Shown piece by piece: positions 20,750 to 29,712 of a DNA stretch of 64,000 nt. The stretch is from contig NZ_OBEK01000004.1 of assembly GCF_900215625.1 (NCBI RefSeq), positions 185,593-249,592 on the forward strand, written 5' to 3'. The DNA is from Terribacillus aidingensis (GTDB lineage: Bacteria; Bacillota; Bacilli; Bacillales; Amphibacillaceae). The position numbers and the translations under genes are program-made. The stretch's first letter is position 1; the number at the start of each line of letters is the position of its first letter. The notes beneath the pieces are model-generated. The model was not told the origin of the DNA and made no database searches. It saw nothing but the letters and a program-made list of their open reading frames with translations.

Positions 20750-22756
20750 ATGAATAACTTCTATCTCAATAGAGGTACAAAAATCAATTCAGATCTAGCT
20801 TCCAAACCAATCCTAAACGGTATAAACATCTTAAAGCGAGATATGGCAAAGAAATTCAATGAAACAGAGGCGGTAGAAAACAAGATTGACTTAGTGTGTG
20901 ATTCGGATCTTGATCAAGAAGAATATAGGATTGTCTTTTCCGCTCCAGATACTATGGAGATAAGAGCATCGGATGATTTAGGGTTTATCTATGCATTACT
21001 TTTCTTAAGTAATGAATTTCTGAAGATCAATTCGTTCTGGTTTTGGATGGATCAGGAAACCGAGTCTGTGGATTATATTGAAATTCCTATGCGGACATAT
21101 ACTTCTTCAAAGAAGGCCGTAAAATACAGAGGCTGGTTTATTAATGATGAGGTTTTGATCGATTATATGTGTGAGAAAAATCAATCGTTAGAATTGTGGG
21201 ATATGGCTTTTGAGGCGTTGCTTAGGTGCGGGGGGAATATGGTTATTCCGGGGACAGATCGTAATTCGAGAAAGTTTCGGCAAAAAGCTGCGGATACAGG
21301 ACTTTGGATAACGCATCATCATGCGGAGCCTTTGGGTGCGGAGATGTTTACACGAAAATATCCTCATTTAGAAGCATCTTATAAAAAACATCCTGAACTT
21401 TTTCATGCGTTATGGGAGGAGGGCATAGCGGAGCAGAAAAATAACAAGACCGTTTTTAATTTGGGGTTTCGGGGGCAGGGGGATTATCCTTTTTGGGCGG
21501 AGGATCCTGCATATGACACACCTCAAAAAAGAGGCGCGTTAATTAGCGAATTAATCAATATTCAGTATAACTTGGTCGGAAAATATGTAGATAATCCTGT
21601 TTGCTGTACAAATTTATATGGCGAGGTTATGGAACTGTACAATGAAGGACATATTCAGCTTAATCCAGATATTATAAAGATATGGGCAGATAATGGTTAC
21701 GGTAAAATGGTTTCTAGAAGGCAAGAAGTTACTAACTTGAGAGTACCGGCTTTGCCAAAAAGTAAAGGGCGTCATGGAATTTATTATCACGTGTCCTTTT
21801 ATGATCTGCAAGCAGCAAACCATATTACGATGCTTCCGAACTCTATCGACTTTGTTAATCAGGAATTGCACCATGCATTCACAAAAGGTGTGGGTGATTT
21901 CCTAATCGTAAATTGCTCGAATATACGGCCGCATGTGTTTTATTTAGACGCTGTTAAAAAGATTTGGGAAGGAAAAGAGATTGAAAGTACGAGCCATGCA
22001 CAAGCTTTTATTTCAGAATATTTCGGTGACTTCGGTGATGTCGCGGCTTGTTTTTCAGACTATGCAACGTGTACGGTGAAGTATGGCGATCATGAAGATG
22101 ACCACGCTGGTGAGCAATTCTATAATTATGGTGTAAGAGTGCTGGCTACGCAATGGATGAAGGATTACAATAATCATGCGCCAGCGTTTGCTTGGGCCAC
22201 AGGCGATGTTTCACTTGGCCGACAAGTGGCGTATCTAAAAAACACTTGTTCAAAAGGGTTGAAGTCCTTCTCTGAGTTGGCGGGCAAATGCAAAGAAATT
22301 AGTAACACATTGCCAGAGCTGCAAAAAAAGGTGTTTGATTCTACTATATATATGCAGTCGAAGTTACATTTGTATTGTATACAAGGCGTATTAGATTTTT
22401 GCGATGCATATGAGGATTTTGCGGATGGAAAATATATGCGTGCTTTTTACAAGGCAGGCAGGGCTTCTGAAAAGTTTCAAGCAGCAAATGCAGAAATGAG
22501 AAATAGTGAATACGGTGTCTGGAACGGTTTTTATGAAAATGATTGCTTAAGTAATTGTAAGTTTACTGCCTATATCCTCAAAAATCTGATGAACTTCATA
22601 CGCATGATTGGAGAGGGACCAAGATTTTTTGACTGGCAGCGAGAACTTATGTATGCAGAAGATGATAGAAGAATTATGCTGCTGACAAATTTGCGGAACC
22701 ACATGACGGATGATGAGCTCTTTTATGCGATGAAAGAAAAAATATCTATTAGTTGA
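20750..22756 (+). CDS. GH115 family glycoside hydrolase-like protein
   Basis: A 668-residue cytoplasmic protein without a signal peptide. It matches the GH115 pattern: an N-terminal domain shared with several glycosidases ([15 protein letters not shown]), then [10 protein letters not shown], a substrate-side [55 protein letters not shown] and [11 protein letters not shown]. Characterised GH115 enzymes are alpha-1,2-glucuronidases acting on xylan. This one is shorter than most and lies next to nanE, so a different glycan is possible. It is probably cotranscribed with nanE 49 bases downstream. Confidence 0.75.
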   Translation: MNNFYLNRGTKINSDLASKPILNGINILKRDMAKKFNETEAVENKIDLVCDSDLDQEEYRIVFSAPDTMEIRASDDLGFIYALLFLSNEFLKINSFWFWMDQETESVDYIEIPMRTYTSSKKAVKYRGWFINDEVLIDYMCEKNQSLELWDMAFEALLRCGGNMVIPGTDRNSRKFRQKAADTGLWITHHHAEPLGAEMFTRKYPHLEASYKKHPELFHALWEEGIAEQKNNKTVFNLGFRGQGDYPFWAEDPAYDTPQKRGALISELINIQYNLVGKYVDNPVCCTNLYGEVMELYNEGHIQLNPDIIKIWADNGYGKMVSRRQEVTNLRVPALPKSKGRHGIYYHVSFYDLQAANHITMLPNSIDFVNQELHHAFTKGVGDFLIVNCSNIRPHVFYLDAVKKIWEGKEIESTSHAQAFISEYFGDFGDVAACFSDYATCTVKYGDHEDDHAGEQFYNYGVRVLATQWMKDYNNHAPAFAWATGDVSLGRQVAYLKNTCSKGLKSFSELAGKCKEISNTLPELQKKVFDSTIYMQSKLHLYCIQGVLDFCDAYEDFADGKYMRAFYKAGRASEKFQAANAEMRNSEYGVWNGFYENDCLSNCKFTAYILKNLMNFIRMIGEGPRFFDWQRELMYAEDDRRIMLLTNLRNHMTDDELFYAMKEKISIS

Positions 22757-22805
22757 ACAGGTATATGACAATAAAATCTGTTTATCTCGCAGGAGGAAAG
22801 GCAGA

Positions 22806-23483
22806 ATGTTAAACGCTGTTAAAAATAATCTAATTGTATCTTGCCAAGCTTTACCCGACGAAGCTTTGCACAGCTCCTTTATTATGTCGAAAATGGCACT
22901 AGCTGCAAAGCAGGGCGGCGCTAAAGGGATACGGGCAAATTCCAAGCAAGATATTATGGAAATAAAAAAAGAAGTAAGCTTGCCAGTCATAGGGATAGTA
23001 AAGCGTGACTATAAAGATTCCTCTGTGTTCATCACAGCCACTTATCGAGAAATGGATGAGCTGCTTGAAAGTGGCTGTGAGATGATTGCCATGGATGCCA
23101 CGGAACGAAAAAGACCTAATAACATTGATTTAAGTGAATTAGTAGCGTATGTTCGAGATAAAAATCCATCGATACAATTAATGGCGGATATTGCTACCCT
23201 AGAAGAAGCTATACAAGCGGAGCAACTTGGTTTTGACTGTGTCTCTACTACATTATACGGATACACAGAGGAAACAAATAAGAAGAAGCTTTACGATAAT
23301 GATTTTGAATTTTTAAGACAAGTAATTGAACATGTTCGTATACCTGTCATTGCTGAAGGTAATGTATTGACGCCGGAAATGGCTAAACGATGTCTGCAGA
23401 TTGGTGCATATGCCGTGGTGGTTGGCGGCGCAATTACTAGGCCGCAGCAGATTACGGAACGGTTTGTGGAAACATTAAGTTGA
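22806..23483 (+). CDS. nanE: N-acetylmannosamine-6-phosphate 2-epimerase NanE
   Basis: NanE converts N-acetylmannosamine-6-phosphate to N-acetylglucosamine-6-phosphate in sialic acid and ManNAc catabolism. The 225-residue TIM barrel is full length and has the family marks [50 protein letters not shown] and, at the phosphate site, [10 protein letters not shown] and [20 protein letters not shown] precedes the ATG. The usual partners nanA, nanK and a sialic acid transporter are absent. The upstream gene is a GH115-type glycosidase instead. Confidence 0.95.
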   Translation: MLNAVKNNLIVSCQALPDEALHSSFIMSKMALAAKQGGAKGIRANSKQDIMEIKKEVSLPVIGIVKRDYKDSSVFITATYREMDELLESGCEMIAMDATERKRPNNIDLSELVAYVRDKNPSIQLMADIATLEEAIQAEQLGFDCVSTTLYGYTEETNKKKLYDNDFEFLRQVIEHVRIPVIAEGNVLTPEMAKRCLQIGAYAVVVGGAITRPQQITERFVETLS

Positions 23484-23604
23484 TGGTCTTACCATAATCT
23501 TCATCACATAAGTAATTAAGTGTTGATAAAAGGATATTAATACTTTATTGTTTAAAATATCCAATTGAGAAAGAAGATTGATGTAACTGGTAAGGGATGA
23601 TTTT

Positions 23605-23850
23605 GTGCGTACAGAAGGATATAGTGAAACAAGAGGCTACTGCTTAGAGGCGGTTCTTTGCTTTCTGACGGGACTCATTTCAATTGTGGGAGTGTTACTT
23701 GTAGGTGAAGGAGGAATACAAGGTATAACCGCTTTAATACTTGCTTTCATTGCCTCTAAAGAGATAAAAGAAAAAGAACTAAAAGGTAGAAGGTTAGTAA
23801 TACTAGGGGTGGTTTGCAGTATTATCGGTCTTTTAAGTTACTTGTTTTAA
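23605..23850 (+). CDS. DUF4190-like small membrane protein
   Basis: An 81-residue protein with two hydrophobic helices (EAVLCFLTGLISIVGVLLV and LVILGVVCSIIGLLSYLF) separated by a short charged loop, KEIKEKELKGRR. The pattern of small residues and the loop fits the DUF4190 type. The start is GTG at 23605 with AAGGGA eight bases upstream. Its function is unknown. It stands alone. Confidence 0.6.
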   Translation: MRTEGYSETRGYCLEAVLCFLTGLISIVGVLLVGEGGIQGITALILAFIASKEIKEKELKGRRLVILGVVCSIIGLLSYLF

Positions 23851-23922
23851 GAGAAAGAAAAGAATAAGCATACATCTTAAAGTCACTAGCTGTTATTTAG
23901 TCGGTATACTAGATTTTTCAAA

Positions 23923-23970
23923 TCAGGCCTGGATTTCGGTTTCCGAATTCTAGGCTTTTTCATATGCAAC
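23923..23970 (+). repeat. Dispersed terminator-like repeat, copy 4 (partial)
   Basis: CAGGCCTGGATTTCGG, a short loop and CCGAATTCTAGGCTTTTTC form an imperfect hairpin with a T run, followed by ATATGCAAC. The layout and wording match the 3' half of copies 1 and 2. It may end the upstream small membrane protein transcript. Confidence 0.55.
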
Positions 23971-24119
23971 TCTCTCACTGTACGAAATGTTCAAAATTTA
24001 CTGTCGTTTGATAAAAAGTACTCCAACATGCTATAAAAGTAAAAGAAGTATAGTCTATTTAGCTTTATTAAGATTTAGATAAAGGTTTGCCTGGTAACTA
24101 TAATGAGAGGATTTTATAT

Positions 24120-25094
24120 ATGAAAGATAATTTTTGGCGTGATTTACCGCGTCCATTTTTTGTGCTGGCTCCTATGGAGGATGTGACGGATGTTGTTTTT
24201 CGTCATGTAGTGAGTGAAGCAGCTAGACCTGATGTGTTCTTTACGGAATTTACGAACTCGGAAAGCTATTGTCATCCTGATGGGAAGGATAGCGTGCGTG
24301 GTCGTTTGACTTTTACAGAAGATGAACAACCCATAGTTGCCCATATATGGGGAGATCGTCCGGAGAATTTTCGTGAGATGAGTATTGGGATGGCGCAGCA
24401 AGGCTTTAAGGGCGTTGATATCAATATGGGCTGTCCGGTTCCGAATGTAGCTGGGAATGGAAAAGGGAGCGGCCTGATTTGTCGTCCCGAAGTTGCGGCT
24501 GAGTTAATTCAAGCAGCGAAAGCAGGCGGTCTGCCTGTAAGTGTAAAGACGAGACTTGGGTACACGGATATCGAAGAGTGGCGTGATTGGCTGACACATG
24601 TGCTGAAACAAGATATTGCTAATCTTTCTATTCATTTACGTACAAGAGCAGAGATGAGTAAAGTCGACGCACACTGGGAACTAATTCCCGAAATTAAGAA
24701 ACTTCGTGACGAAGTAGCACCGGACACACTTTTAACAATCAATGGCGACATTCCTGATCGTAAAACGGGATTGGAACTCGTTGAAAAATACGGTGTTGAC
24801 GGGGTTATGATTGGGCGCGGAATTTTTACAAATCCATTTGCTTTCGAGAAAGAGCCGAAAGAACATACTAGCAAGGAATTGCTCGATCTTCTAAGGCTGC
24901 ATCTTGATCTTCACGATAAATATTCACAAGAAGTAAAACGTCCATTCAAGCCGCTTCCGCGTTTCTTTAAGATATACGTAAAAGGCTTCAAAGGGGCAAG
25001 TGCATTAAGAAATGAATTGATGAATACAAAGTCAACCAATGAAGCAAGAGAACTGCTTGATACCTTCGGACAGAGACAGAATCAGGATGTGTAA
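24120..25094 (+). CDS. tRNA-dihydrouridine synthase
   Basis: Dus enzymes reduce uridines in the tRNA D-loop using FMN and NADPH. The 324-residue product has the Dus barrel: [32 protein letters not shown], the signature [20 protein letters not shown] with the catalytic cysteine, [14 protein letters not shown]-like [11 protein letters not shown] and the FMN site [14 protein letters not shown]. The ATG at 24120 follows GAGAGG; a start at 24087 adds 11 residues without a ribosome site. It is an extra paralogue-type Dus outside the usual core location. Confidence 0.92.
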   Translation: MKDNFWRDLPRPFFVLAPMEDVTDVVFRHVVSEAARPDVFFTEFTNSESYCHPDGKDSVRGRLTFTEDEQPIVAHIWGDRPENFREMSIGMAQQGFKGVDINMGCPVPNVAGNGKGSGLICRPEVAAELIQAAKAGGLPVSVKTRLGYTDIEEWRDWLTHVLKQDIANLSIHLRTRAEMSKVDAHWELIPEIKKLRDEVAPDTLLTINGDIPDRKTGLELVEKYGVDGVMIGRGIFTNPFAFEKEPKEHTSKELLDLLRLHLDLHDKYSQEVKRPFKPLPRFFKIYVKGFKGASALRNELMNTKSTNEARELLDTFGQRQNQDV

Positions 25095-25120
25095 ATAAAT
25101 AGTACGTCCTCGCCTAACCA

Positions 25121-25166
25121 AACCAAGAAATCAGTATTTTTCTATACTGATTTCTTGGTTTTTTTA
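25121..25166 (+). terminator. Terminator after the Dus gene
   Basis: AACCAAGAAATCAGTA and TACTGATTTCTTGGTT pair perfectly around a short loop, followed by a T run. Confidence 0.92.
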
Positions 25167-25327
25167 TGTTATTTCTGTGAGTTTATGCTGTTATTGATTG
25201 CAGTCTTCTTTGGGCGGTTGAAAGTAAAGAGACAGTCTTGATTGAAAAAATGAGTCCGAAAGCAATACTTATGCGTATAGAATAATAGTAGATGGCTAAC
25301 AAATTCTGGATTAGCAGAGGTGTTAAA

Positions 25328-25987
25328 TTGATTGAAAATATAAAGTACTTCTGGATTGCTCTTCTTCTTCTTATCGTATCTTCAGCAATAACGGTTCAAT
25401 TTCCGCATGCAGTCCCTTTTGGTGAGACAATTATGACGGCTTTGCATTTCCCGCCCCAACCTATGAATGGGCTGCAATATGTTGGCATTACTTCACTTAT
25501 ATTGTTTATTGTAAGCTTATTTTTCCTGACCAGGTCGTTAGAAAGGTATCATAAACGTGCCGTATTCCTGTGGATATTGGTTACCATTTATGTACCTGCT
25601 TTGGTTGTAAATTCATATCAAGAGACATTTGCAACAGGTATTTACGCAGTTTCTTATGATCGGGATAGCAGCATTTGCGAATTCGAAATGATTGGGGAAT
25701 CTAACATGGATGGTGAATGTGAACTTGTGTTTGAAAATAAAAGTGAGGAAGATGTTCAATTCACTGTTACATTCTACGATAAACACCAGTATGATGACGA
25801 ACTCCTGGTGCTTTCGCTAATGAATGATAAAACACCGTTTGTGATGAGTTTACAAGGAAAAGAAACGAAAACAGTAAAGCTAAGGAAAAAGATTGATGTA
25901 TCTGATAGGGAAAACCACGTTGATTGGGCAAGTACTTCTAGCGTGCATATTATTATGAAGTCGGATGAAAAATTGCGAAAGCTGTAA
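25328..25987 (+). CDS. Membrane protein of unknown function
   Basis: A 219-residue protein with three hydrophobic helices in the first 110 residues (FWIALLLLIVSSAITV, ITSLILFIVSLFFLT, VFLWILVTIYVPALVV). A soluble, probably extracellular domain of beta character follows (GECELVFENKSEEDVQFTVTF). I recognise no family. The TTG at 25328 has AGAGGTG five bases upstream. An in-frame ATG at 25292 would add 12 residues but has no ribosome site. The next gene starts 34 bases later and is probably cotranscribed. Confidence 0.6.
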   Translation: MIENIKYFWIALLLLIVSSAITVQFPHAVPFGETIMTALHFPPQPMNGLQYVGITSLILFIVSLFFLTRSLERYHKRAVFLWILVTIYVPALVVNSYQETFATGIYAVSYDRDSSICEFEMIGESNMDGECELVFENKSEEDVQFTVTFYDKHQYDDELLVLSLMNDKTPFVMSLQGKETKTVKLRKKIDVSDRENHVDWASTSSVHIIMKSDEKLRKL

Positions 25988-26021
25988 GTTACAATTGTTC
26001 TGACGAGATGAGGTGTGGAGT

Positions 26022-26240
26022 TTGTTAAAAGTGATGCAAATAGTGTGTGCAATAATAGTATTATGTTTTTCAATATATGGGTTAACCACAAATAATTCCA
26101 GTATCCATGTCTATATGTTCTTCTTTTTAGGATTGATGTTTCTTTTGTTGGGGATTTCTGAGTATATGAATAAGAGAAAACCTATAGCTGTCATGTTGTT
26201 TCTAACTTCTTTATTCATCCTATCCTATCTGCTATTGTAA
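26022..26240 (+). CDS. DUF3953-like small membrane protein
   Basis: A 72-residue protein with three closely spaced hydrophobic helices (QIVCAIIVLCFSIYGL, YMFFFLGLMFLLLGIS, VMLFLTSLFILSYLLL) and an EYMNKRK loop, the arrangement of DUF3953 proteins of bacilli. The TTG at 26022 is preceded by GAGGTG with a six-base gap; the GTG at 26013 overlaps that site. Function unknown. Confidence 0.6.
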   Translation: MLKVMQIVCAIIVLCFSIYGLTTNNSSIHVYMFFFLGLMFLLLGISEYMNKRKPIAVMLFLTSLFILSYLLL

Positions 26241-26417
26241 ATGCTATTTTAGTTTAGTGGAAAAACAAGTAGCTATCCGCTTCGGTCAACTTAATTCTGT
26301 GGAAAAACGTAGGATTACTCGCTATCTTTTTCTGTATTTGTGCCATTCCGTTTACACAATCTGCTGATAAAGTAAGACAAGTAAACAACACAGCAATTTA
26401 ATAACGGAGGTACAAAT

Positions 26418-27603
26418 ATGAATACTTGGATGAAGAATGGAATCTATGCGGTGGCTTCAAGCTTTCTGCTTTTAACGGGGTGTGCAAACTCGGATACAGC
26501 ATCAGATACGGAATCGGATACAGCAACAGCATCTGAAACTGGTGCTCCTGAAATGGGGAATGGACAAGGCGGACCGCCCGATGGAGCGGCTATGCAGTCT
26601 GAGCCTAAAGACTCTATTATTGATTTAGTAGAAGCATCTGCTGATACCAAGCTGAAGATGGTACAGAGGCTGAACTAGCTGAAGCTTTCTTAGATACGTT
26701 AACAGATGATCAAAAAGAAACAGCTACATATAAGTTCACCGAAGAAAATGCACAGCATTGGACGAACTTGCCTGCTAACTCAACCAACCGTAATGGAGTA
26801 GCATTAGGTGATTTATCTGAGGAAAGTGTAGAAGCTGCATTAGCGCTTGCCAAGGGATCATTAAGTGAACCGGTTATGAGATGATGCTTAATATTGTACG
26901 AGCTGATGAGTTCTTGACAACGGATACGGGCCGGACTGAATGGGGTTCTGGCTTGTACTATATCGCTATATTAGGTGAACCGTCTGATACGGATACGTGG
27001 ATGCTGCAGATCAGCGGACACCATTTGGCAGAGAACCTTGTATTTAATGGAGAAGAAGTCAGCGCGACTCCGCAATTCACTGGTACAGAGCCGCAGACGT
27101 TTGAATTGGATGGCACAACTTACTCTCCAATTGAAACACGTAAAGATGGGTTGTACTCCATTATTGACTCACTAGATGAAGAGCAGCTTGCCGAAGCGAA
27201 AATCGATGAAACGTTCAGAGATGTAGTAGTAGGAGCAGACAGTGACGGTGAGTTTCCTGAAGAAAGTGAAGGAATTTTGTATACAGACTTGAGTGAGGAC
27301 CAGCAGGAGCTTGTACAAACAGCTATTAAAGCTTGGGTAGAAGATGCTGATGAGGATACTGCACAGGAATTGCTGGATGTATACTTATCTGATGAAGCAC
27401 TTGCCGAAACATATATTGGCTGGGCTGGTTCTACTGATTATGATGATGTAGGTTCTTATGTAAGAATTGACGGACCTCGTTTATGGCTGGAATTCGCTTC
27501 GCAGCAAGGTGTAGGCTACAACAGCGGAGAAGATGCGGAAGCACACTTCCATACAGTATGGCGTGACAAACTAGCCGATTATGGCGGATCGTTTACAGAA
27601 TAA
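26418..27603 (+). pseudogene. DUF3500 lipoprotein broken by two single-base losses
   Basis: AACGGAGGT precedes an ATG and a lipoprotein signal (FLLLTGC, cysteine near 18). The ORF stops at 26678, but a second frame continues without interruption from 26651 (AEDGTEAELAEAFLDTL), and a third continues from about 26875 to 27603. Joined, they give one protein of about 390 residues with DUF3500 marks: WTNLPANSTNRNGVALGDLS, GEPSDTDTWMLQISGHHLAE and TPQFTGTEPQTF. Each break is explained by one missing base next to a short homopolymer (AA at 26649-26650 and GG at 26872-26873). It is either a young pseudogene or a sequencing error. Confidence 0.8.
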
Positions 27604-27615
27604 CAGTTAAATACG

Positions 27616-27660
27616 AAAAAGTCGCTGCAGCTGTTAACGATGCAGCGCCTTTTTCTTTTT
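27616..27660 (+). terminator. Terminator between convergent DUF3500 and MATE genes
   Basis: AAAAAGTCGCTGCA and TGCAGCGCCTTTTT pair with one mismatch, with TTTTTCTTTTT on the right and an A run on the left. It can act on both strands. Confidence 0.8.
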
Positions 27661-27666
27661 GCCGAG

Positions 27667-29007
27667 TTAATTTTTTTCACTGAATAACTGCTTCTGATTC
27701 CACTTGCCCCATTTATAATAGGAGAAAGAAAAAATACTGCTCAAGATAAAGCTAATTCCCATTCCTAAGGCGATTCCGTTCTGCCCGATAAAAGCCGAAC
27801 AAACGTAGGTGAGTGGGTATCGCAGCAGCCAAAATGATATAATGTTCAAGATTAAGACTTGGTACATTGCTCCTGAACTCCGGACAATGCCGTTTAAGAT
27901 AAAATTAAGGCCAATAAATGGATAGAAGAAGGCGATGATCTTTAAATAATCCGTACCAAATGCATAAGCCTGATTCTCTTCAATAAACAGACCGGTTAGC
28001 GGTTCTGCTAATAGAAAAACAAAAACTGCAATGACGAACATGATTGCTAAATTGTAGAGGGCGCCATATTTAGCAATCTCCTTGACCCGGTCCCAGCGGC
28101 CAATCCCGATATTTTGACCGGCCATGCTGTTCACCGCTGTTCCTAATGCCATGGCAGGCAGTGTAATTAAGCTGTCAATTCGCTGTGATGCTCCGAAACC
28201 TGCTGTAACAGCTCCGCCAAATGAATTGACGACACTCATAATCGCTGTTACACCAGCATAAATAACCATCATTTGCAATCCGGATGGAATACCAAGCTTC
28301 AGGATCAGCCATACCTGCTTCTTTGTCGGTAAGAAAGGGATGGCAAAAGGAGCAAGCCGGTGACGCATGGTGTAACCTAGACCTAATAGAAAGGCTACAC
28401 CTTGCGATAAGATGGTCGCATACGCAGCGCCTTGAATACCCCAGTCAAATACAGAAATAAAGAGCGGATCCAATACGACATTCAAAACAACTGCCGCAAA
28501 AACGAATTTTAAGGGTGTTTTACTGTCTCCTAACGCTCTTAATACAGTTCCAATAAAGTTATAGCCCATTAAAAATAAAATACCTAGAAAGTTCACTTGC
28601 AAATATGTCTGTGCTTGCTCGACCATGCCTGCCGGTGTGTTAAGCAGACTCAGCATTTGCCAGGAGAATAACAATCCAATGATGCCCACGAGTATGGATA
28701 GCAAACCTAACACTATAACAAAGGCGTTTAAATAAGCTCTCAGTCCTTGTTTGTCTCTGTTGCCTCTTTGCTGGGATAGAATCGTCAATGTGGTGTTGTT
28801 AATTCCGATAATGAACGCCAGAATTGTTAACACAATGGTGGAAGAAATAGTTACCGCGCCAAGTGCATTTGCCCCTAAAAGGTTTCCAACCCATAGGCTG
28901 TCAATAAATTGATAAGAGACTTGCAATAAATTCGTAAGCATTATTGGGCCAGCAAACGTAATTAGCTGCTTCATAATTGGGCCTCTTGAAAAATCCTGCT
29001 GCGCCAA
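27667..29007 (-). CDS. MATE family efflux transporter
   Basis: A 446-residue inner-membrane exporter with 12 hydrophobic helices in two six-helix halves, typical of MATE proteins that expel cationic drugs with Na+ or H+. Typical stretches are PIMLTNLLQVSYQFIDSLWV near the start, GFGASQRIDSLITLPAMALG at the second half and NSMAGQNIG. I chose the TTG at 29007, with AGGAGTG eight bases upstream, which gives the common MATE start QQDFSRGPIMKQL. An upstream start at 29040 lacks a site. The substrate is unknown. Confidence 0.88.
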   Translation of the reverse strand: MAQQDFSRGPIMKQLITFAGPIMLTNLLQVSYQFIDSLWVGNLLGANALGAVTISSTIVLTILAFIIGINNTTLTILSQQRGNRDKQGLRAYLNAFVIVLGLLSILVGIIGLLFSWQMLSLLNTPAGMVEQAQTYLQVNFLGILFLMGYNFIGTVLRALGDSKTPLKFVFAAVVLNVVLDPLFISVFDWGIQGAAYATILSQGVAFLLGLGYTMRHRLAPFAIPFLPTKKQVWLILKLGIPSGLQMMVIYAGVTAIMSVVNSFGGAVTAGFGASQRIDSLITLPAMALGTAVNSMAGQNIGIGRWDRVKEIAKYGALYNLAIMFVIAVFVFLLAEPLTGLFIEENQAYAFGTDYLKIIAFFYPFIGLNFILNGIVRSSGAMYQVLILNIISFWLLRYPLTYVCSAFIGQNGIALGMGISFILSSIFSFSYYKWGKWNQKQLFSEKN

Positions 29008-29057
29008 GGGATGAACACTCCTGTCTATGTATAGATACAATTAATAAAGGTAGATGT

Positions 29058-29327
29058 TTGTACACTAAATATGGTTATAACACAGAGCAGAAGGCCGCAC
29101 AAATTAGAGAACTTCAGATTTGTGCAGTTATTTTTGGAGTATTAGTCGGCGTATCTTTCTTTGTGATGACGAATTTTATAAGTCACTTCCTATCTAACAA
29201 AGGCGTAGATCTAAGGGAAGGGTCTTTTTCCTTCACCATTGGAGGCCTGTGCTATGTTTCATTATGTAATTCTTTTAAAAAGCCAAATTTAAAAAACACT
29301 TTTAATCCTACGTATAGATTTGCATAA
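29058..29327 (+). CDS. Possible small membrane protein
   Basis: An 89-codon frame from a TTG at 29058 with AAAGG seven bases upstream. It encodes a basic N terminus, one clear hydrophobic helix (ICAVIFGVLVGVSFFVM), a second weaker segment (FTIGGLCYVSLC) and a basic tail. No family is recognised. Coding character is moderate; a gene relic is the alternative. Confidence 0.35.
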   Translation: MYTKYGYNTEQKAAQIRELQICAVIFGVLVGVSFFVMTNFISHFLSNKGVDLREGSFSFTIGGLCYVSLCNSFKKPNLKNTFNPTYRFA

Positions 29328-29385
29328 CACATCCTCTTCCGGAAATCATAATTCTGTACGATCACGATAAGAGGAGGGACATTTC

Positions 29386-29496
29386 ATGGTAAAAGATTCT
29401 TATGCACCTCGGGAAAAGAAAAATGGTGAAGGAAAGCGTCCAGATGAACAAAGAAGAGGGAAAGCGAAATCAAACTCTCGGGGCGGAAGAAACTAA
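29386..29496 (+). CDS. Small highly basic 36-residue protein
   Basis: GAGGAGG stands eight bases before the ATG, a near-perfect ribosome site. The product starts MVKDSYAPREKKNGEG and ends KSNSRGGRN, with lysine, arginine, glycine and asparagine dominating and no hydrophobic core. Such peptides in bacilli are often small spore proteins or nucleic-acid binders, but I cannot assign a family. A long hairpin terminator follows at 29543. Confidence 0.55.
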   Translation: MVKDSYAPREKKNGEGKRPDEQRRGKAKSNSRGGRN

Positions 29497-29542
29497 TCTG
29501 CTCAGGCAGCGAGCTAACACGAATTAAATAGGTACTCCTTAG

Positions 29543-29593
29543 TAAGGCCTAGTATTGGTGAAGAAACTTTACCATATGCTGGGCCTTATTTTG
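29543..29593 (+). terminator. Long hairpin terminator after the small basic gene
   Basis: TAAGGCCTAGTATTGGTGAAG pairs along its whole length, with a few G-T pairs or bulges, with the downstream arm ending ATGCTGGGCCTTA. TTTT follows. Confidence 0.75.
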
Positions 29594-29712
29594 GATTCTT
29601 TCAGCTCAAAGAACCAGATTTTTTACCTATTCTAATGATAAGAGCTCTTGTCTATACTAGAGTATGATTTCGCGCAATTGTCTGAACTTTATAATTATAG
29701 GAGGTAAAGAGC

